Below are positions 53,064 through 61,233 of a stretch of 64,000 bases of DNA, piece by piece; within the stretch, counting starts at the first letter, position 1, and the number at the start of each line of letters is the position of its first letter. The notes below the pieces were generated by a model. That model did no database searches, was not told the DNA's origin, and saw only the letters and a list, made by a program, of their open reading frames with translations. Position numbers and translations under genes: made by a program. Source of the stretch: Sphingopyxis sp. OAS728 (GTDB lineage Bacteria; Pseudomonadota; Alphaproteobacteria; Sphingomonadales; Sphingomonadaceae); assembly GCF_014873485.1 (NCBI RefSeq), contig NZ_JADBDT010000001.1, positions 1,116,001 to 1,180,000 of the forward strand, given 5' to 3'.

Positions 53064-55094
53064 ATGGCCGGTATGATCTCGCTGCCCAGCATATCCCGCC
53101 TCGCGCTCGCCGCGGCCCTCCTGATCCCTACCGCTGTCCATGCCAGCGAACTCACTCCCGAACAAATGGCTTGGTACCGCGCCCAGATGGGCCTCGCGGC
53201 CAATTCGGGGCCGCCGCCGTCGACGAGTTCGGTCGGCGACGCGGTGATGGAATGGCGGCGCCTGACCGCGAATACCGGCGCCTCTTTCGACCAGCTGTCG
53301 CGCTTCCTGATGGCGAACAAGGGCTGGCCTGATAGCGACAAGATGCGCACGCGCGCCGAAAAAGCCATCTCGCTCGACAGCTACGATCCACAGCGCACCC
53401 TCGCCTATTTCCAGGCCTATCCGCCGCAGACAGCGAGCGGCCAGCTCCGCTACGCGCTTGCCCTCAACGCGTCGGGACGCCGCGAGGACGCCAATGCCGC
53501 CGTCCGCCGCGCATGGACCAGCGGCCCGCTCGACGATTATGAAACGAGCCGCGCGCTCGCCATGTTCCCCGGCGCGATCACCCCCGCCGACCATGACGCA
53601 AGGATGGACAGGCTGCTCTGGCTCGGCCAGACATCGGCCGCGAGCCGCCAACTCGCCTACACCTCGCCCGACAAACGCAACATATTCGCCGCGCGGCTCG
53701 CGATGCGCAACGCGTCGGTCGACGCCGCTTTTCAGGCATCGGCCGCCGAAAGCGCCAATCCGTCGCTGACGCGTACCGACGCCGGCTATATCACCGACAA
53801 GGCGACGTGGCTGCGCAAGGCAGGCCGCGTCGGCGAAGCGCGCGCGCTGCTCGCGGCGCCCCGATCACTCGCCAAGCCGCCGACCGATACCGAGGAATGG
53901 CTCGAAACCTTGCTCACCAACGCGCGGCAGGCGAGCGACGGCGGCGATAAGACGACCGCCTATAATATCGCACGCCAACTCGACGACGCCTTCCCGCCCG
54001 GGACGGTGATCCGCGAAGCGCCGCTCAGCGTGCGCGACGACTACACCTCGCTCGCCTGGCTCGCGGGGCAACTCGCCTATCGCGACCTTCGCCGTCCGGC
54101 CGAAGCCGTGCGCCTCTACCGCGCCTATGGCGAAGCCGCGCGCTCGGCGCAGACGCGCACCAAGGGCTTCTACTGGGCCGGCCGTGCCGCGCTGGCCGCC
54201 GGTGACTCGAGCACGGCGAACGCCCATTTTGCCGATGCCGCGCAGCATTACGACCAATTCTACGGCCAGCTGGCGCTCGAGCGACTGAACCGCCCGCAGC
54301 CCAAGCCGACGCCGAACCCGACCATCCAGGTGAGCAACGACGATCGCCGCGAATTCGAGGACGACCGGCTGGTCCGCGCCGCGCGCGCGCTGGGTGAAAT
54401 CGGCGCGTGGCGCGAACAGTCCCTGTTCCTGCGTGCGCTCGCGCAAAAAGCGACCTCGCCCGCCGACCATGTGCTTGCGGGCAAGCTGGCGTCGCAGATC
54501 GGGCGCCCCGACCTCGGCGTGATGATCGGCCGCAGCGCGCAGGCGAACAGCCTCGACGCGGTCGAGGTGTCGGGCTTCCCGACCGTCCGCGTTCCTGCAG
54601 GGCATGAAAGCAACTGGACCTTCATCCACGCGATCACGCGGCAGGAAAGCCAGTTCGACCGCCAGGCAATCAGCCACGCCGGCGCGCGCGGCATGATGCA
54701 GCTGATGCCGGGCACCGCGCGCGAAGTCGCGGGCAAGCTCGGGATGAGCTATGACATGGGCTCGCTGACCACGGACACCAATTACAACATGATGCTGGGC
54801 TCGACCTACTTCCAGCAGATGCTGCGCTATTTTGGCGGCAGCTATCCGCTGGCGGTGGCGGCGTACAACGCCGGCCCCGGCAATGTGAACAAATGGCTGC
54901 GCGCCAATGGCGATCCGCGCGGTGGCGGGATCGAGATGGTCGACTGGATCGAGGCGATCCCGATCTTCGAAACGCGCAATTATGTGCAGCGGGTGCTCGA
55001 AAATGCCGTGGTCTACGACACGCTGCGCGACGGCGGCGGGTCGCGGCAGCAGGCGCCGCTGAGCTTCTACCTCGGCAAGCGCACGCCCGGCTGA
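53064..55094 (+). CDS. Soluble lytic murein transglycosylase (family 1)
   Basis: The 676-residue exported protein has a signal peptide (ISRLALAAALLIPTAVHAS), followed by a long superhelical TPR-like domain (about 30-500). The SLT domain near 505-620 has the catalytic Glu in ITRQESQFDRQAISHAGARG, then MMQLMPGTAREVAGKLG and AVAAYNAGPGNVNKWL. It cleaves peptidoglycan to anhydromuropeptides. The ATG at 53064 is chosen because the signal peptide follows directly; a more upstream in-frame codon at 53022 gives no better signal. It is divergent from dapA. Confidence 0.94.
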   Translation: MAGMISLPSISRLALAAALLIPTAVHASELTPEQMAWYRAQMGLAANSGPPPSTSSVGDAVMEWRRLTANTGASFDQLSRFLMANKGWPDSDKMRTRAEKAISLDSYDPQRTLAYFQAYPPQTASGQLRYALALNASGRREDANAAVRRAWTSGPLDDYETSRALAMFPGAITPADHDARMDRLLWLGQTSAASRQLAYTSPDKRNIFAARLAMRNASVDAAFQASAAESANPSLTRTDAGYITDKATWLRKAGRVGEARALLAAPRSLAKPPTDTEEWLETLLTNARQASDGGDKTTAYNIARQLDDAFPPGTVIREAPLSVRDDYTSLAWLAGQLAYRDLRRPAEAVRLYRAYGEAARSAQTRTKGFYWAGRAALAAGDSSTANAHFADAAQHYDQFYGQLALERLNRPQPKPTPNPTIQVSNDDRREFEDDRLVRAARALGEIGAWREQSLFLRALAQKATSPADHVLAGKLASQIGRPDLGVMIGRSAQANSLDAVEVSGFPTVRVPAGHESNWTFIHAITRQESQFDRQAISHAGARGMMQLMPGTAREVAGKLGMSYDMGSLTTDTNYNMMLGSTYFQQMLRYFGGSYPLAVAAYNAGPGNVNKWLRANGDPRGGGIEMVDWIEAIPIFETRNYVQRVLENAVVYDTLRDGGGSRQQAPLSFYLGKRTPG

Positions 55095-55100
55095 CGTTTC

Positions 55101-55589
55101 ATGGCGGGGGACAAGACGAACATCATCAGCCCGGCGGGCTATGCCGCGCTGCGCGCCGAATATGACACGCTGCTCGGCGACGAGCGCCCGAAGCTGGTCG
55201 AAGTGATCAGCTGGGCCGCGGGCAATGGCGACCGCAGCGAGAATGGCGATTATATCTATGGCCGCAAGCGGCTGCGCGAAATCGACCGTCGGCTGGGCTT
55301 CCTTGCCCGGCGGATGAAGGCGGCCCGCGTTGTGGATCCCGCTCAGCAGCCCGACAAGAGCCGCATCTGGTTCGGTGCCACGGTCGAGCTCGCCGACGAT
55401 GACGATGCGCGGCGGATCGTCACTTTGGTCGGCGACGACGAGGCCGAGGCGGGCGAAGGCCGGATCGGCTGGAACAGTCCTCTCGCCCGCGCGCTACGCG
55501 GCGCGGCGATCGGCGATTTGCGCACAGTGCAACTACCCGCTGGGCCAAAGGAATGGGAAGTGATGGCGGTCAGCTATCCCGCGAGCTGA
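55101..55589 (+). CDS. greB: Transcription elongation factor GreB
   Basis: The 162-residue protein has an N-terminal coiled coil (ISPAGYAALRAEYDTLLGDERPKLVEVISWAAGNGDRSENGDY) carrying the acidic tip DRSENGDYIYG, and a C-terminal FKBP-like domain (IWFGATVELADDDDARRIVTLVGDDEAEAGEGRIGWNSPLARAL). RKRLREIDRRLGFL is typical of GreB rather than GreA. It rescues backtracked RNA polymerase. It starts 6 bp after the transglycosylase stop. Confidence 0.95.
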   Translation: MAGDKTNIISPAGYAALRAEYDTLLGDERPKLVEVISWAAGNGDRSENGDYIYGRKRLREIDRRLGFLARRMKAARVVDPAQQPDKSRIWFGATVELADDDDARRIVTLVGDDEAEAGEGRIGWNSPLARALRGAAIGDLRTVQLPAGPKEWEVMAVSYPAS

Positions 55590-55665
55590 TCTTTCCGTCC
55601 GCCTTCGACCAATTGCGGCCATTCAGCATGGCTGGGCATTTCTGAGGCCGGCCGCTCAGCGAGCT

Positions 55666-56124
55666 TCATTCAGAGTATCCTGTGAAGCCTCGCAATCTAC
55701 CGGTGAAATCTTTGGCGGCCGCGTCCAAAGCATTCAATTTGAATGCTGGGGGTGATGCACAAGTTCGTTTGGCCCGATCCAACCAGATAAGAATGTTCGC
55801 GCGCAGCTGCGTCTGAACTTCCTTATCCGTCATCTGCAACCATTCATCTGTTGCCATGGAATAGGATGCTTCGAAGCTCTCCTCTCCCATGCACTTGTCG
55901 ATATACATCGACACGTTCACTGAAGCGCTGCCTTCGCTCCAGCGAACCTCTAGGTCATTGTGCTCATCACCTTGCGCCAATATCACGGAAGCATCGCCGC
56001 CATTTGCGCCATCCACACTTGATATGCCGGCTACAAGCCATGGTCCGTAGTTTTTGCCCGTGGGTATAGATGCTGTTGCTACTGCGCTCACCGACAGCAG
56101 GAATAGGCAGGATAGTGATCGCAT
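55666..56124 (-). CDS. Small exported hypothetical protein with AT-richer codons
   Basis: From the ATG at 56124 the protein has 152 residues with a signal peptide (LSCLFLLSVSAVATASIPT). Two Cys residues (YIDKCMGEE and KRTCASPP) may form a disulfide. The rest (YGPWLVAGISSVDGANGGDASVILAQGDEHNDLEVRWSEGSASVNVSMY) suggests a small beta-barrel-like exported domain. I recognise no family. Codon use is less GC-rich than in its neighbours, suggesting more recent acquisition. Confidence 0.65.
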   Translation of the reverse strand: MRSLSCLFLLSVSAVATASIPTGKNYGPWLVAGISSVDGANGGDASVILAQGDEHNDLEVRWSEGSASVNVSMYIDKCMGEESFEASYSMATDEWLQMTDKEVQTQLRANILIWLDRAKRTCASPPAFKLNALDAAAKDFTGRLRGFTGYSE

Positions 56125-56267
56125 TTTTCGAGGCTGGGCCAAAAGCTACCGTTCTGCAACCCGCCCCTAGCCAGCCATTCCTCCGGCAAGGCTGTGCGCG
56201 TGGTCACCGACAGCGGCTGGACGCCGCGCTAGCAACTGATAATCTGGCCGCGACGGGTGGGAGGATC

Positions 56268-56930
56268 ATGATGCGAAGCTTGGGATGGATCGCCGCGCTT
56301 TTATTGGGAAGCGCCACGCACGCAGCGCTTGCGCGCGAACCGATGCAACCGATCTCCGACGCCACATTGAACGACTGGCTCGAGATGGGCGAGGAGATCG
56401 AGACACGCATCGACGGCGACCTCAACGGCGACGGCGATCCCGATACCGCCTATGTCGTCGCGAGCCCCGATGTGCGAACGCTGCATGTGCAGCTGAGCTA
56501 CCGCGCCGAGTTCGACATCGGGCACCAGCCGGCGGGAAGCTTCAAGCTCGAACCCGATCGCCTGGGGCCCGCCGACCTCTCGATCAACAAGGGCGTGCTG
56601 ACGGTCCGCGACCTCACCGGCGGCACCACCGCAATGTCGGCCGTCTATCGTTACCGCGCCGCGATGACGAAGGACGGCCCACGCATGCGGCTGATCGGGC
56701 TCGATGCAAAGGTATACAGCCGGACCTACGCCCACGACGGCGATGAAATGAGCTGGAATGTCACGACCGGCGACACCATCACGACCCTTCTGAAGATCAA
56801 GGGGACCGGCGAAGATCGCACCTATGACAAGCTTTACACGCGCAAGTTCAAGCGTCCGGTGCGAACCATCTATATGGAGGATACGCCGGGCGCCGAGGAA
56901 GAGCTGGTTAGCGTGACCAAGGCGAAATAG
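56268..56930 (+). CDS. Exported hypothetical protein with a calcium-loop-like motif
   Basis: From tandem ATGs at 56268/56271 the protein has 219-220 residues with a signal peptide (LGWIAALLLGSATHAALA). The segment DGDLNGDGDPDTAYVV near 48-63 is an EF-hand/VCBS-like Asp-rich calcium loop often seen before beta-propeller repeats. The remainder is beta-rich (VRTLHVQLSYRAEFDIG, MTKDGPRMRLIGLDAKVYSR). It may be a surface or periplasmic protein of unknown role. GGGAGG lies upstream of the start. Confidence 0.7.
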   Translation: MMRSLGWIAALLLGSATHAALAREPMQPISDATLNDWLEMGEEIETRIDGDLNGDGDPDTAYVVASPDVRTLHVQLSYRAEFDIGHQPAGSFKLEPDRLGPADLSINKGVLTVRDLTGGTTAMSAVYRYRAAMTKDGPRMRLIGLDAKVYSRTYAHDGDEMSWNVTTGDTITTLLKIKGTGEDRTYDKLYTRKFKRPVRTIYMEDTPGAEEELVSVTKAK

Positions 56931-56937
56931 TCGGCGA

Positions 56938-57093
56938 TCAGGGCTGCAACAGCGCGGGAATGATCCAGATCGCGGACAGTACGATAATCACCGCGATCAG
57001 CGAAAAGGCCAGCACATAGCGGACATTATGTCCTTTCACCCCGCTGCTTGCCTCGGTTTCGGTTACCTCGACATGGTCATCGACGACTTTCAT
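56938..57093 (-). CDS. Small single-helix membrane protein (51 aa)
   Basis: The short minus-strand frame has a strong ribosome-binding site (AAGGAGA, 7 bp from the ATG at 57093) and encodes MKVVDDHVEVTETEASSG, then a basic stretch and one hydrophobic helix (VLAFSLIAVIIVLSAIWII). The acidic N-terminus is probably cytoplasmic. Codon use matches the neighbours. It ends 8 bp from the stop of the converging gene. Function is unknown. Confidence 0.7.
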   Translation of the reverse strand: MKVVDDHVEVTETEASSGVKGHNVRYVLAFSLIAVIIVLSAIWIIPALLQP

Positions 57094-57172
57094 GGTTCGT
57101 CTCCTTTTCTGGTCCGCCTAATACGCGGCCCGGCGCGGCGCGGTTCCCGCGCGGCTTTCAGGGAGAGAATTG

Positions 57173-57555
57173 CCAGAGGGTCTGTAAGCCGGGTTCTGTC
57201 CACCCCTTTCGGGGATGGGCGATCATTCCTCTAGGCAAACGGTTACCCGAACGCTCAAGCAGTCAACCCGGACGGCTGGGCCGGAATCAGCCCTGGATAA
57301 ATCCGTACCGTCCCTATTCGACCTTGCTCCCGGTGGGGTTTGCCGTGCCGCGCCTGTTACCAGCCGCGCGGTGCGCTCTTACCGCACCCTTTCACCTTTC
57401 GCCGGGCCGAAGCCTGTGGCGGTCTGCTCTCTGTGGCACTTTCCCTGAACCTGGCCAAAGCCCGATCCGCCGGACGTTATCCGGCACCGTGATTTCCGTG
57501 GAGCCCGGACTTTCCTCCCCTTTCTTGCGAAAGCGGCGATCGCCCGACCCTCTGG
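57173..57555 (-). ncRNA. rnpB: RNase P RNA (class A)
   Basis: On the minus strand the RNA starts with CCAGAGGGTC pairing with GACCCTCTGG at its 3' end (P1). It contains the universal GAGGAAAGTCCGGGCTCC near the 5' end and GAACCCGGCTTACAGACC at the 3' end. Length about 383 nt fits an alphaproteobacterial class A RNA. It is the catalytic part of RNase P, which matures tRNA 5' ends. Ends are placed at the P1 helix and are approximate. Confidence 0.95.
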
Positions 57556-57592
57556 CCCTCACCTTATACGCGTCGCGACCCGATTTGACGAG

Positions 57593-58282
57593 TCAATTGC
57601 CCTCGGGTTGCGGCAGCAGCAGCGCGAGCAGGATTGCGCGGCATTCCCCGCAGATCGTGCCGTCGATCAGCTCAGGGCGAAAGCGCCGCTGGAACGCGAC
57701 CGTCGCTGCGAAGCCGTCGGTCACATCATAACCGAAACGTTCGAGCGCGAGCAGGAAACCGGCGTCGGTCCAAAGTGGATCGGTGAGTTTCTTCGTCGGA
57801 CGCGGCAGCGCGAGGCGGCGGCGCGCAAGCTCTTCCCACGGGAACAGCTCGCCCGGATCCTGCTTGCGCGTCGGTGCGATATCCGAATGGCCAACAACGT
57901 TGCCGCGGGTGATCGCGTGGCGATCCTTGATCAGATGGACGAGGCGGACGACCGACGCGACCTGCGGCTCGGGGAACGGGACATAGCCCCATTCGTGCCC
58001 CGGATTGACGATCTCGATCCCGACGCTTGCCGAGTTGATATCGCTGATGCCCCGCCAGTGCGACTTGCCGGCATGCCAGGCGCGCTTGTCCTCGGGCACC
58101 ATCTGGGTGATCTGGCCATCCTCGCTGACGACATAGTGCGCCGACACTTTCGCTTCAGGATTGGCAAGCCAATCAATGGCTTCGGCACCACTCTTCATAC
58201 CCGTATAGTGCAGCACGATCATCGAGATGGGCAGCGCGCGCTCGTCGAAATTGGGAGACCAGCGTTCGATAAAATCGCTCAT
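57593..58282 (-). CDS. N-acetylmuramoyl-L-alanine amidase (AmiD-type, Amidase_2)
   Basis: From the ATG at 58282 (MSDFIERWSP) the protein has 229 residues. The zinc amidase_2 fold is visible: ISMIVLHYTGMKSG near 20-33 with the first His ligand, WHAGKSHWRGISDINSASVG near 68-87, and VVGHSDIAPTRKQDPGELFP near 128-147 with the remaining ligands. A peptidoglycan-binding-like helical domain follows (GYDVTDGFAATVAFQRRFRP). It cleaves the amide bond between MurNAc and the stem peptide in recycling. No signal peptide is visible from this start. Confidence 0.93.
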   Translation of the reverse strand: MSDFIERWSPNFDERALPISMIVLHYTGMKSGAEAIDWLANPEAKVSAHYVVSEDGQITQMVPEDKRAWHAGKSHWRGISDINSASVGIEIVNPGHEWGYVPFPEPQVASVVRLVHLIKDRHAITRGNVVGHSDIAPTRKQDPGELFPWEELARRRLALPRPTKKLTDPLWTDAGFLLALERFGYDVTDGFAATVAFQRRFRPELIDGTICGECRAILLALLLPQPEGN

Positions 58283-58349
58283 TCGCTTTGGGGGTCCGTC
58301 CTGTGCTTGCCAATCCATCGATTGCGCCAGTAGGGCGCAAAAAGCAAGG

Positions 58350-59222
58350 TCAGGCGGCGATCGGTCGCGAGGAATCGGGGCGGCGCACCTGCTGGTCGGC
58401 AGGCTCGTAAAGGCCGCGCAGACGCGGGCTGGCAACGAATTGATCGGTCTGCCCGAGCACTGTTTCGCCGGCGCCGAGTACGAGGAAGCTTTGCGGCGCT
58501 GCCATCGCGCGGAGCCGAGCAAAGGCTTTCTGTCGCATCGGGGCCGAAAAATAGAGGAGCAGGTTGCGGCAAAAGATCAGGTCGGCGGGGCTTGCGAGCG
58601 GCGGCCGGTCGGTGAGCATATTCTGCACCGAAAAATCGACGCGGCGGCGCAGGTCGGCCTTGGCCAGCCATCCGCCTTCGGTCTGGTCGAACCAGCGCAC
58701 CATGCGCTGCACCGGCAGCCCGCGCTGGATCTCGAACTGGCTATAGAGCCCGACGCGCGCGCGCGAAATCGCATGATAGCTGACATCGGTGCCGACGATA
58801 TCGACCTGCCAGCCCGCCCATTTCGTGCCTTGCTCGGCGATCAGCATCGCCAGCGAATAGGCTTCCTGTCCCGTAGACACCCCGCAATGCCAGACGGTCA
58901 GCCGGCGCCGCAGCTTGTTGATCTCGCGGATTTGCTCAAGCGCGGTTGCAGCAATTTCGTCGAACACGCTATATTCGCGGTAAAAATAGGTTTCGTTGTT
59001 GAGCATCGCATCGACCGTGTCATCGAGCAATTGTCGGCTGTTCGACGTCACGAGCGCCGCGACCAGCGCGTCGAGATCGGCGATTCCGTGGCGCTGCATC
59101 ACCGGCTTCAGCGACATTTCGATCCGCCAGATGCGGTTCGGCGACAGCGTCTGCCCGGTCCGCGATTCGAGCACCCCCATCAACACGCGATACGCCGACT
59201 CGCTGGCGGTCGCGCCCATCAT
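58350..59222 (-). CDS. cheR: Chemotaxis protein methyltransferase CheR
   Basis: The protein has 290 residues. The N-terminal helical domain (YRVLMGVLESRTGQTLSPNR) precedes NNETYFYREYSVFDEIA, the NxTxFFR-type motif, and the SAM-binding domain (WHCGVSTGQEAYSLAMLIAE near 112). ADLIFCRNLLLYFSAPMRQ is the conserved CheR segment near 213. It methylates glutamates of chemoreceptors. The ATG at 59222 overlaps the cheB stop (ATGA). It is the last gene of the che operon. Confidence 0.95.
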   Translation of the reverse strand: MMGATASESAYRVLMGVLESRTGQTLSPNRIWRIEMSLKPVMQRHGIADLDALVAALVTSNSRQLLDDTVDAMLNNETYFYREYSVFDEIAATALEQIREINKLRRRLTVWHCGVSTGQEAYSLAMLIAEQGTKWAGWQVDIVGTDVSYHAISRARVGLYSQFEIQRGLPVQRMVRWFDQTEGGWLAKADLRRRVDFSVQNMLTDRPPLASPADLIFCRNLLLYFSAPMRQKAFARLRAMAAPQSFLVLGAGETVLGQTDQFVASPRLRGLYEPADQQVRRPDSSRPIAA

Positions 59223-60319
59223 GACTTGCGGCGCCCGGGAAGGAAGCTGCCGAGCATTAGCGCGATTGCGTCGGGGTTGAGCGTCGCCGCGGCAATTCCC
59301 GCCTTCGCAACCGCGCCCGGCATACCCCAGATCACGCAGCTCTCCGGTGCCTGCGCGAAGATCGTGCCGCCCGCCTCTTTCAGCCGTGCCGCGCCGATCA
59401 CGCCGTCCCGGCCCATGCCGCTCAGGATGACAGCGACGCCGCCCTTGCCATAAACGTCGGCCACCGAATCGAGCATCGGATCGGCCGAGGGACAACAGCC
59501 ATTGTCCATCGCGCGGCGATCGAGCGCGATCTCGCGGCGGCGTCCGCTGGCGACGACGACCAGATGGGCGTCACCGGGGGCCAGATAGATGCAGCCGCGC
59601 TCGACGACCATTCCCGCCTCGGCAACGCGCACGCGGCGCGCGGTCATCGTCGCGATCTGCTTGGCGTAAAACTCCATGAAAGCGTCGGGCAGATGCTGGG
59701 TGAGCAGGATCGGTGCGGTGATGCGCGGGTCGAGATTGGCGAGGAAATTGGCGAAAGCGGGAATGCCGCCGGTCGATGCTGCGACTGCGATGCATTCGAT
59801 CGGCTGATCGGTGTCGATCGCGAGCACGGCAGGCGCTGGCGCCGGGCGCTCGGCAACGGGGACCGGCGCGGGGAAATCGCTTTGATGGCCAAGCGTCATG
59901 ATGCGCTCGGTCAGCACTTCAGCGAAACGTCCCGAGAAACTGCCGCGGCCGGGCTTGGCGAGCGTGTCGCTGGCGCCGAGCGCCAGCGCGTCGATCGCCG
60001 CCGGGCCGCCCTCGACGCAGTTCGACGACAGGATGAGCACCCGCGCCTTTTCGGCGCGCGCCAATATATGCGGCAGGGCATCGATGCCGTTCATTCCCGG
60101 CATTTCGATATCAAGGATGACGACATCGACCGGCTCGCGCGCCAGATAGTCGAGCGCGTCATGCGCCGAAGCAACCGAAGCGCAAATCTTCAGCCCCGGG
60201 CGCTGGTCGACGATCCGCTCGAGGATGCTGCGAACGACCAGACTGTCGTCCACGAGCATCACGCGCACCGTGCGGGCGGTCGGCTCGGGATCTTGTATCA
60301 GGGGTTGTGGACGGGCCAC
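59219..60319 (-). CDS. cheB: Chemotaxis response regulator protein-glutamate methylesterase CheB
   Basis: The protein has 366 residues. The receiver domain spans about 17-135 with phosphoacceptor Asp in VDVVILDIEMPGMNGIDALP near 70. The methylesterase domain begins near 175 with catalytic Ser in VAASTGGIPAF, His in LLTQHLPDAFMEFYAKQI near 210 and Asp in LSGMGRDGVIGAARL near 308. It demethylates receptors when phosphorylated by CheA. Confidence 0.96.
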   Translation of the reverse strand: MARPQPLIQDPEPTARTVRVMLVDDSLVVRSILERIVDQRPGLKICASVASAHDALDYLAREPVDVVILDIEMPGMNGIDALPHILARAEKARVLILSSNCVEGGPAAIDALALGASDTLAKPGRGSFSGRFAEVLTERIMTLGHQSDFPAPVPVAERPAPAPAVLAIDTDQPIECIAVAASTGGIPAFANFLANLDPRITAPILLTQHLPDAFMEFYAKQIATMTARRVRVAEAGMVVERGCIYLAPGDAHLVVVASGRRREIALDRRAMDNGCCPSADPMLDSVADVYGKGGVAVILSGMGRDGVIGAARLKEAGGTIFAQAPESCVIWGMPGAVAKAGIAAATLNPDAIALMLGSFLPGRRKS

Positions 60320-60343
60320 TTAAAACACCTCGAACAGAAAACC

Positions 60344-60718
60344 TTAGGCGATGCCGACGAGCTGCAGCTTTCCTTCAAGCGTTTCGCGGTCGAACGGCTT
60401 CATGACATATTCGTCGGCGCCGGCCTCGATCGCCGCGCGGATATGGTCGATGCTGTTTTCGGTCGTGCAGAAAACGACGCGCGGCCGTTCTTCGCGGCCA
60501 TAATCGAGATCGTTGAACGCCCCGAGGAACTCCATTCCGCTCATGACCGGCATGTTCCAGTCGAGCAGGATGACGTCGGGGCGATTGGCGCGGCAGAAGG
60601 TCAGCGCCTCCTGCCCGTCGGCGGCCTCGTCGACGGCAAAGGACATGCTTTCAAGAATATGGCGCGCGACCTTGCGAATGACTTTGCTGTCGTCGACCAC
60701 CAGACAAGATTTCGACAT
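60344..60718 (-). CDS. cheY: Chemotaxis response regulator CheY
   Basis: The 124-residue single receiver domain starts MSKSCLVVDDSKVIRKVARHIL (acidic pair), with phosphoacceptor Asp in VILLDWNMPVMSGME near 56, VFCTTENSIDHI near 84 and YVMKPFDRETLEGKL near 105. It carries the signal from CheA to the flagellar motor. It lies between cheW and cheB. Confidence 0.94.
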   Translation of the reverse strand: MSKSCLVVDDSKVIRKVARHILESMSFAVDEAADGQEALTFCRANRPDVILLDWNMPVMSGMEFLGAFNDLDYGREERPRVVFCTTENSIDHIRAAIEAGADEYVMKPFDRETLEGKLQLVGIA

Positions 60719-60795
60719 TCAATTTAACTCCGACCCCCGGGATTTGGGCATGTTTACGGTGAAGGCGTGTGCAGCCCGTTAATAAACGACCGAAT

Positions 60796-61233
60796 TCATG
60801 CCGCCTTTAAGGCCGGCAGCGTGATAAAATTGGACGGATCGACAACCAGCAGCGAAGCGCCCCGATGTTCGATCATCGCATCGGCGACGCGCGCCCAGCC
60901 GGGCAGGAGTTTGCCGGCGACCCGAGTCTCGGGCGCATCGATGAAACAGACGTCCTCGATTTCGTCGGCAAGCAGCGCATAACCGTGCTCGGCAACGTCG
61001 ACGACGATCACGCGCTGGCCCGGCGCGACGGGTACCGCAGGCAGCCCAATGACGACATGCGGGTCGATAAGCGTGAAGACACGGCTGCGCAGCGCGAAAA
61101 GCCCGGCGACGTGCGGCGGCGCGGCGGGCACTTCGACCGGTATACCGACGGTAACCACCGAATTAATCGCGCGGCTGCGGAGCGCGACGCGCGTATCGGC
61201 AATCCGCGCGATCAGATAGAGTTTTTCCATCAT
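60796..61233 (-). CDS. cheW: Chemotaxis coupling protein CheW
   Basis: The 145-residue protein is one CheW domain: LYLIARIADTRVALRSRAINSVVTVG at the N-terminus, HVAGLFALRSRVFTLIDPHVVIGLP near 42-66 and VIVVDVAEHGYALLADEIEDV near 75. It couples receptors to CheA. The start overlaps the cheA stop by 4 bp. The gap of about 77 bp to cheY shows no separate promoter that I can recognise. Confidence 0.93.
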   Translation of the reverse strand: MMEKLYLIARIADTRVALRSRAINSVVTVGIPVEVPAAPPHVAGLFALRSRVFTLIDPHVVIGLPAVPVAPGQRVIVVDVAEHGYALLADEIEDVCFIDAPETRVAGKLLPGWARVADAMIEHRGASLLVVDPSNFITLPALKAA

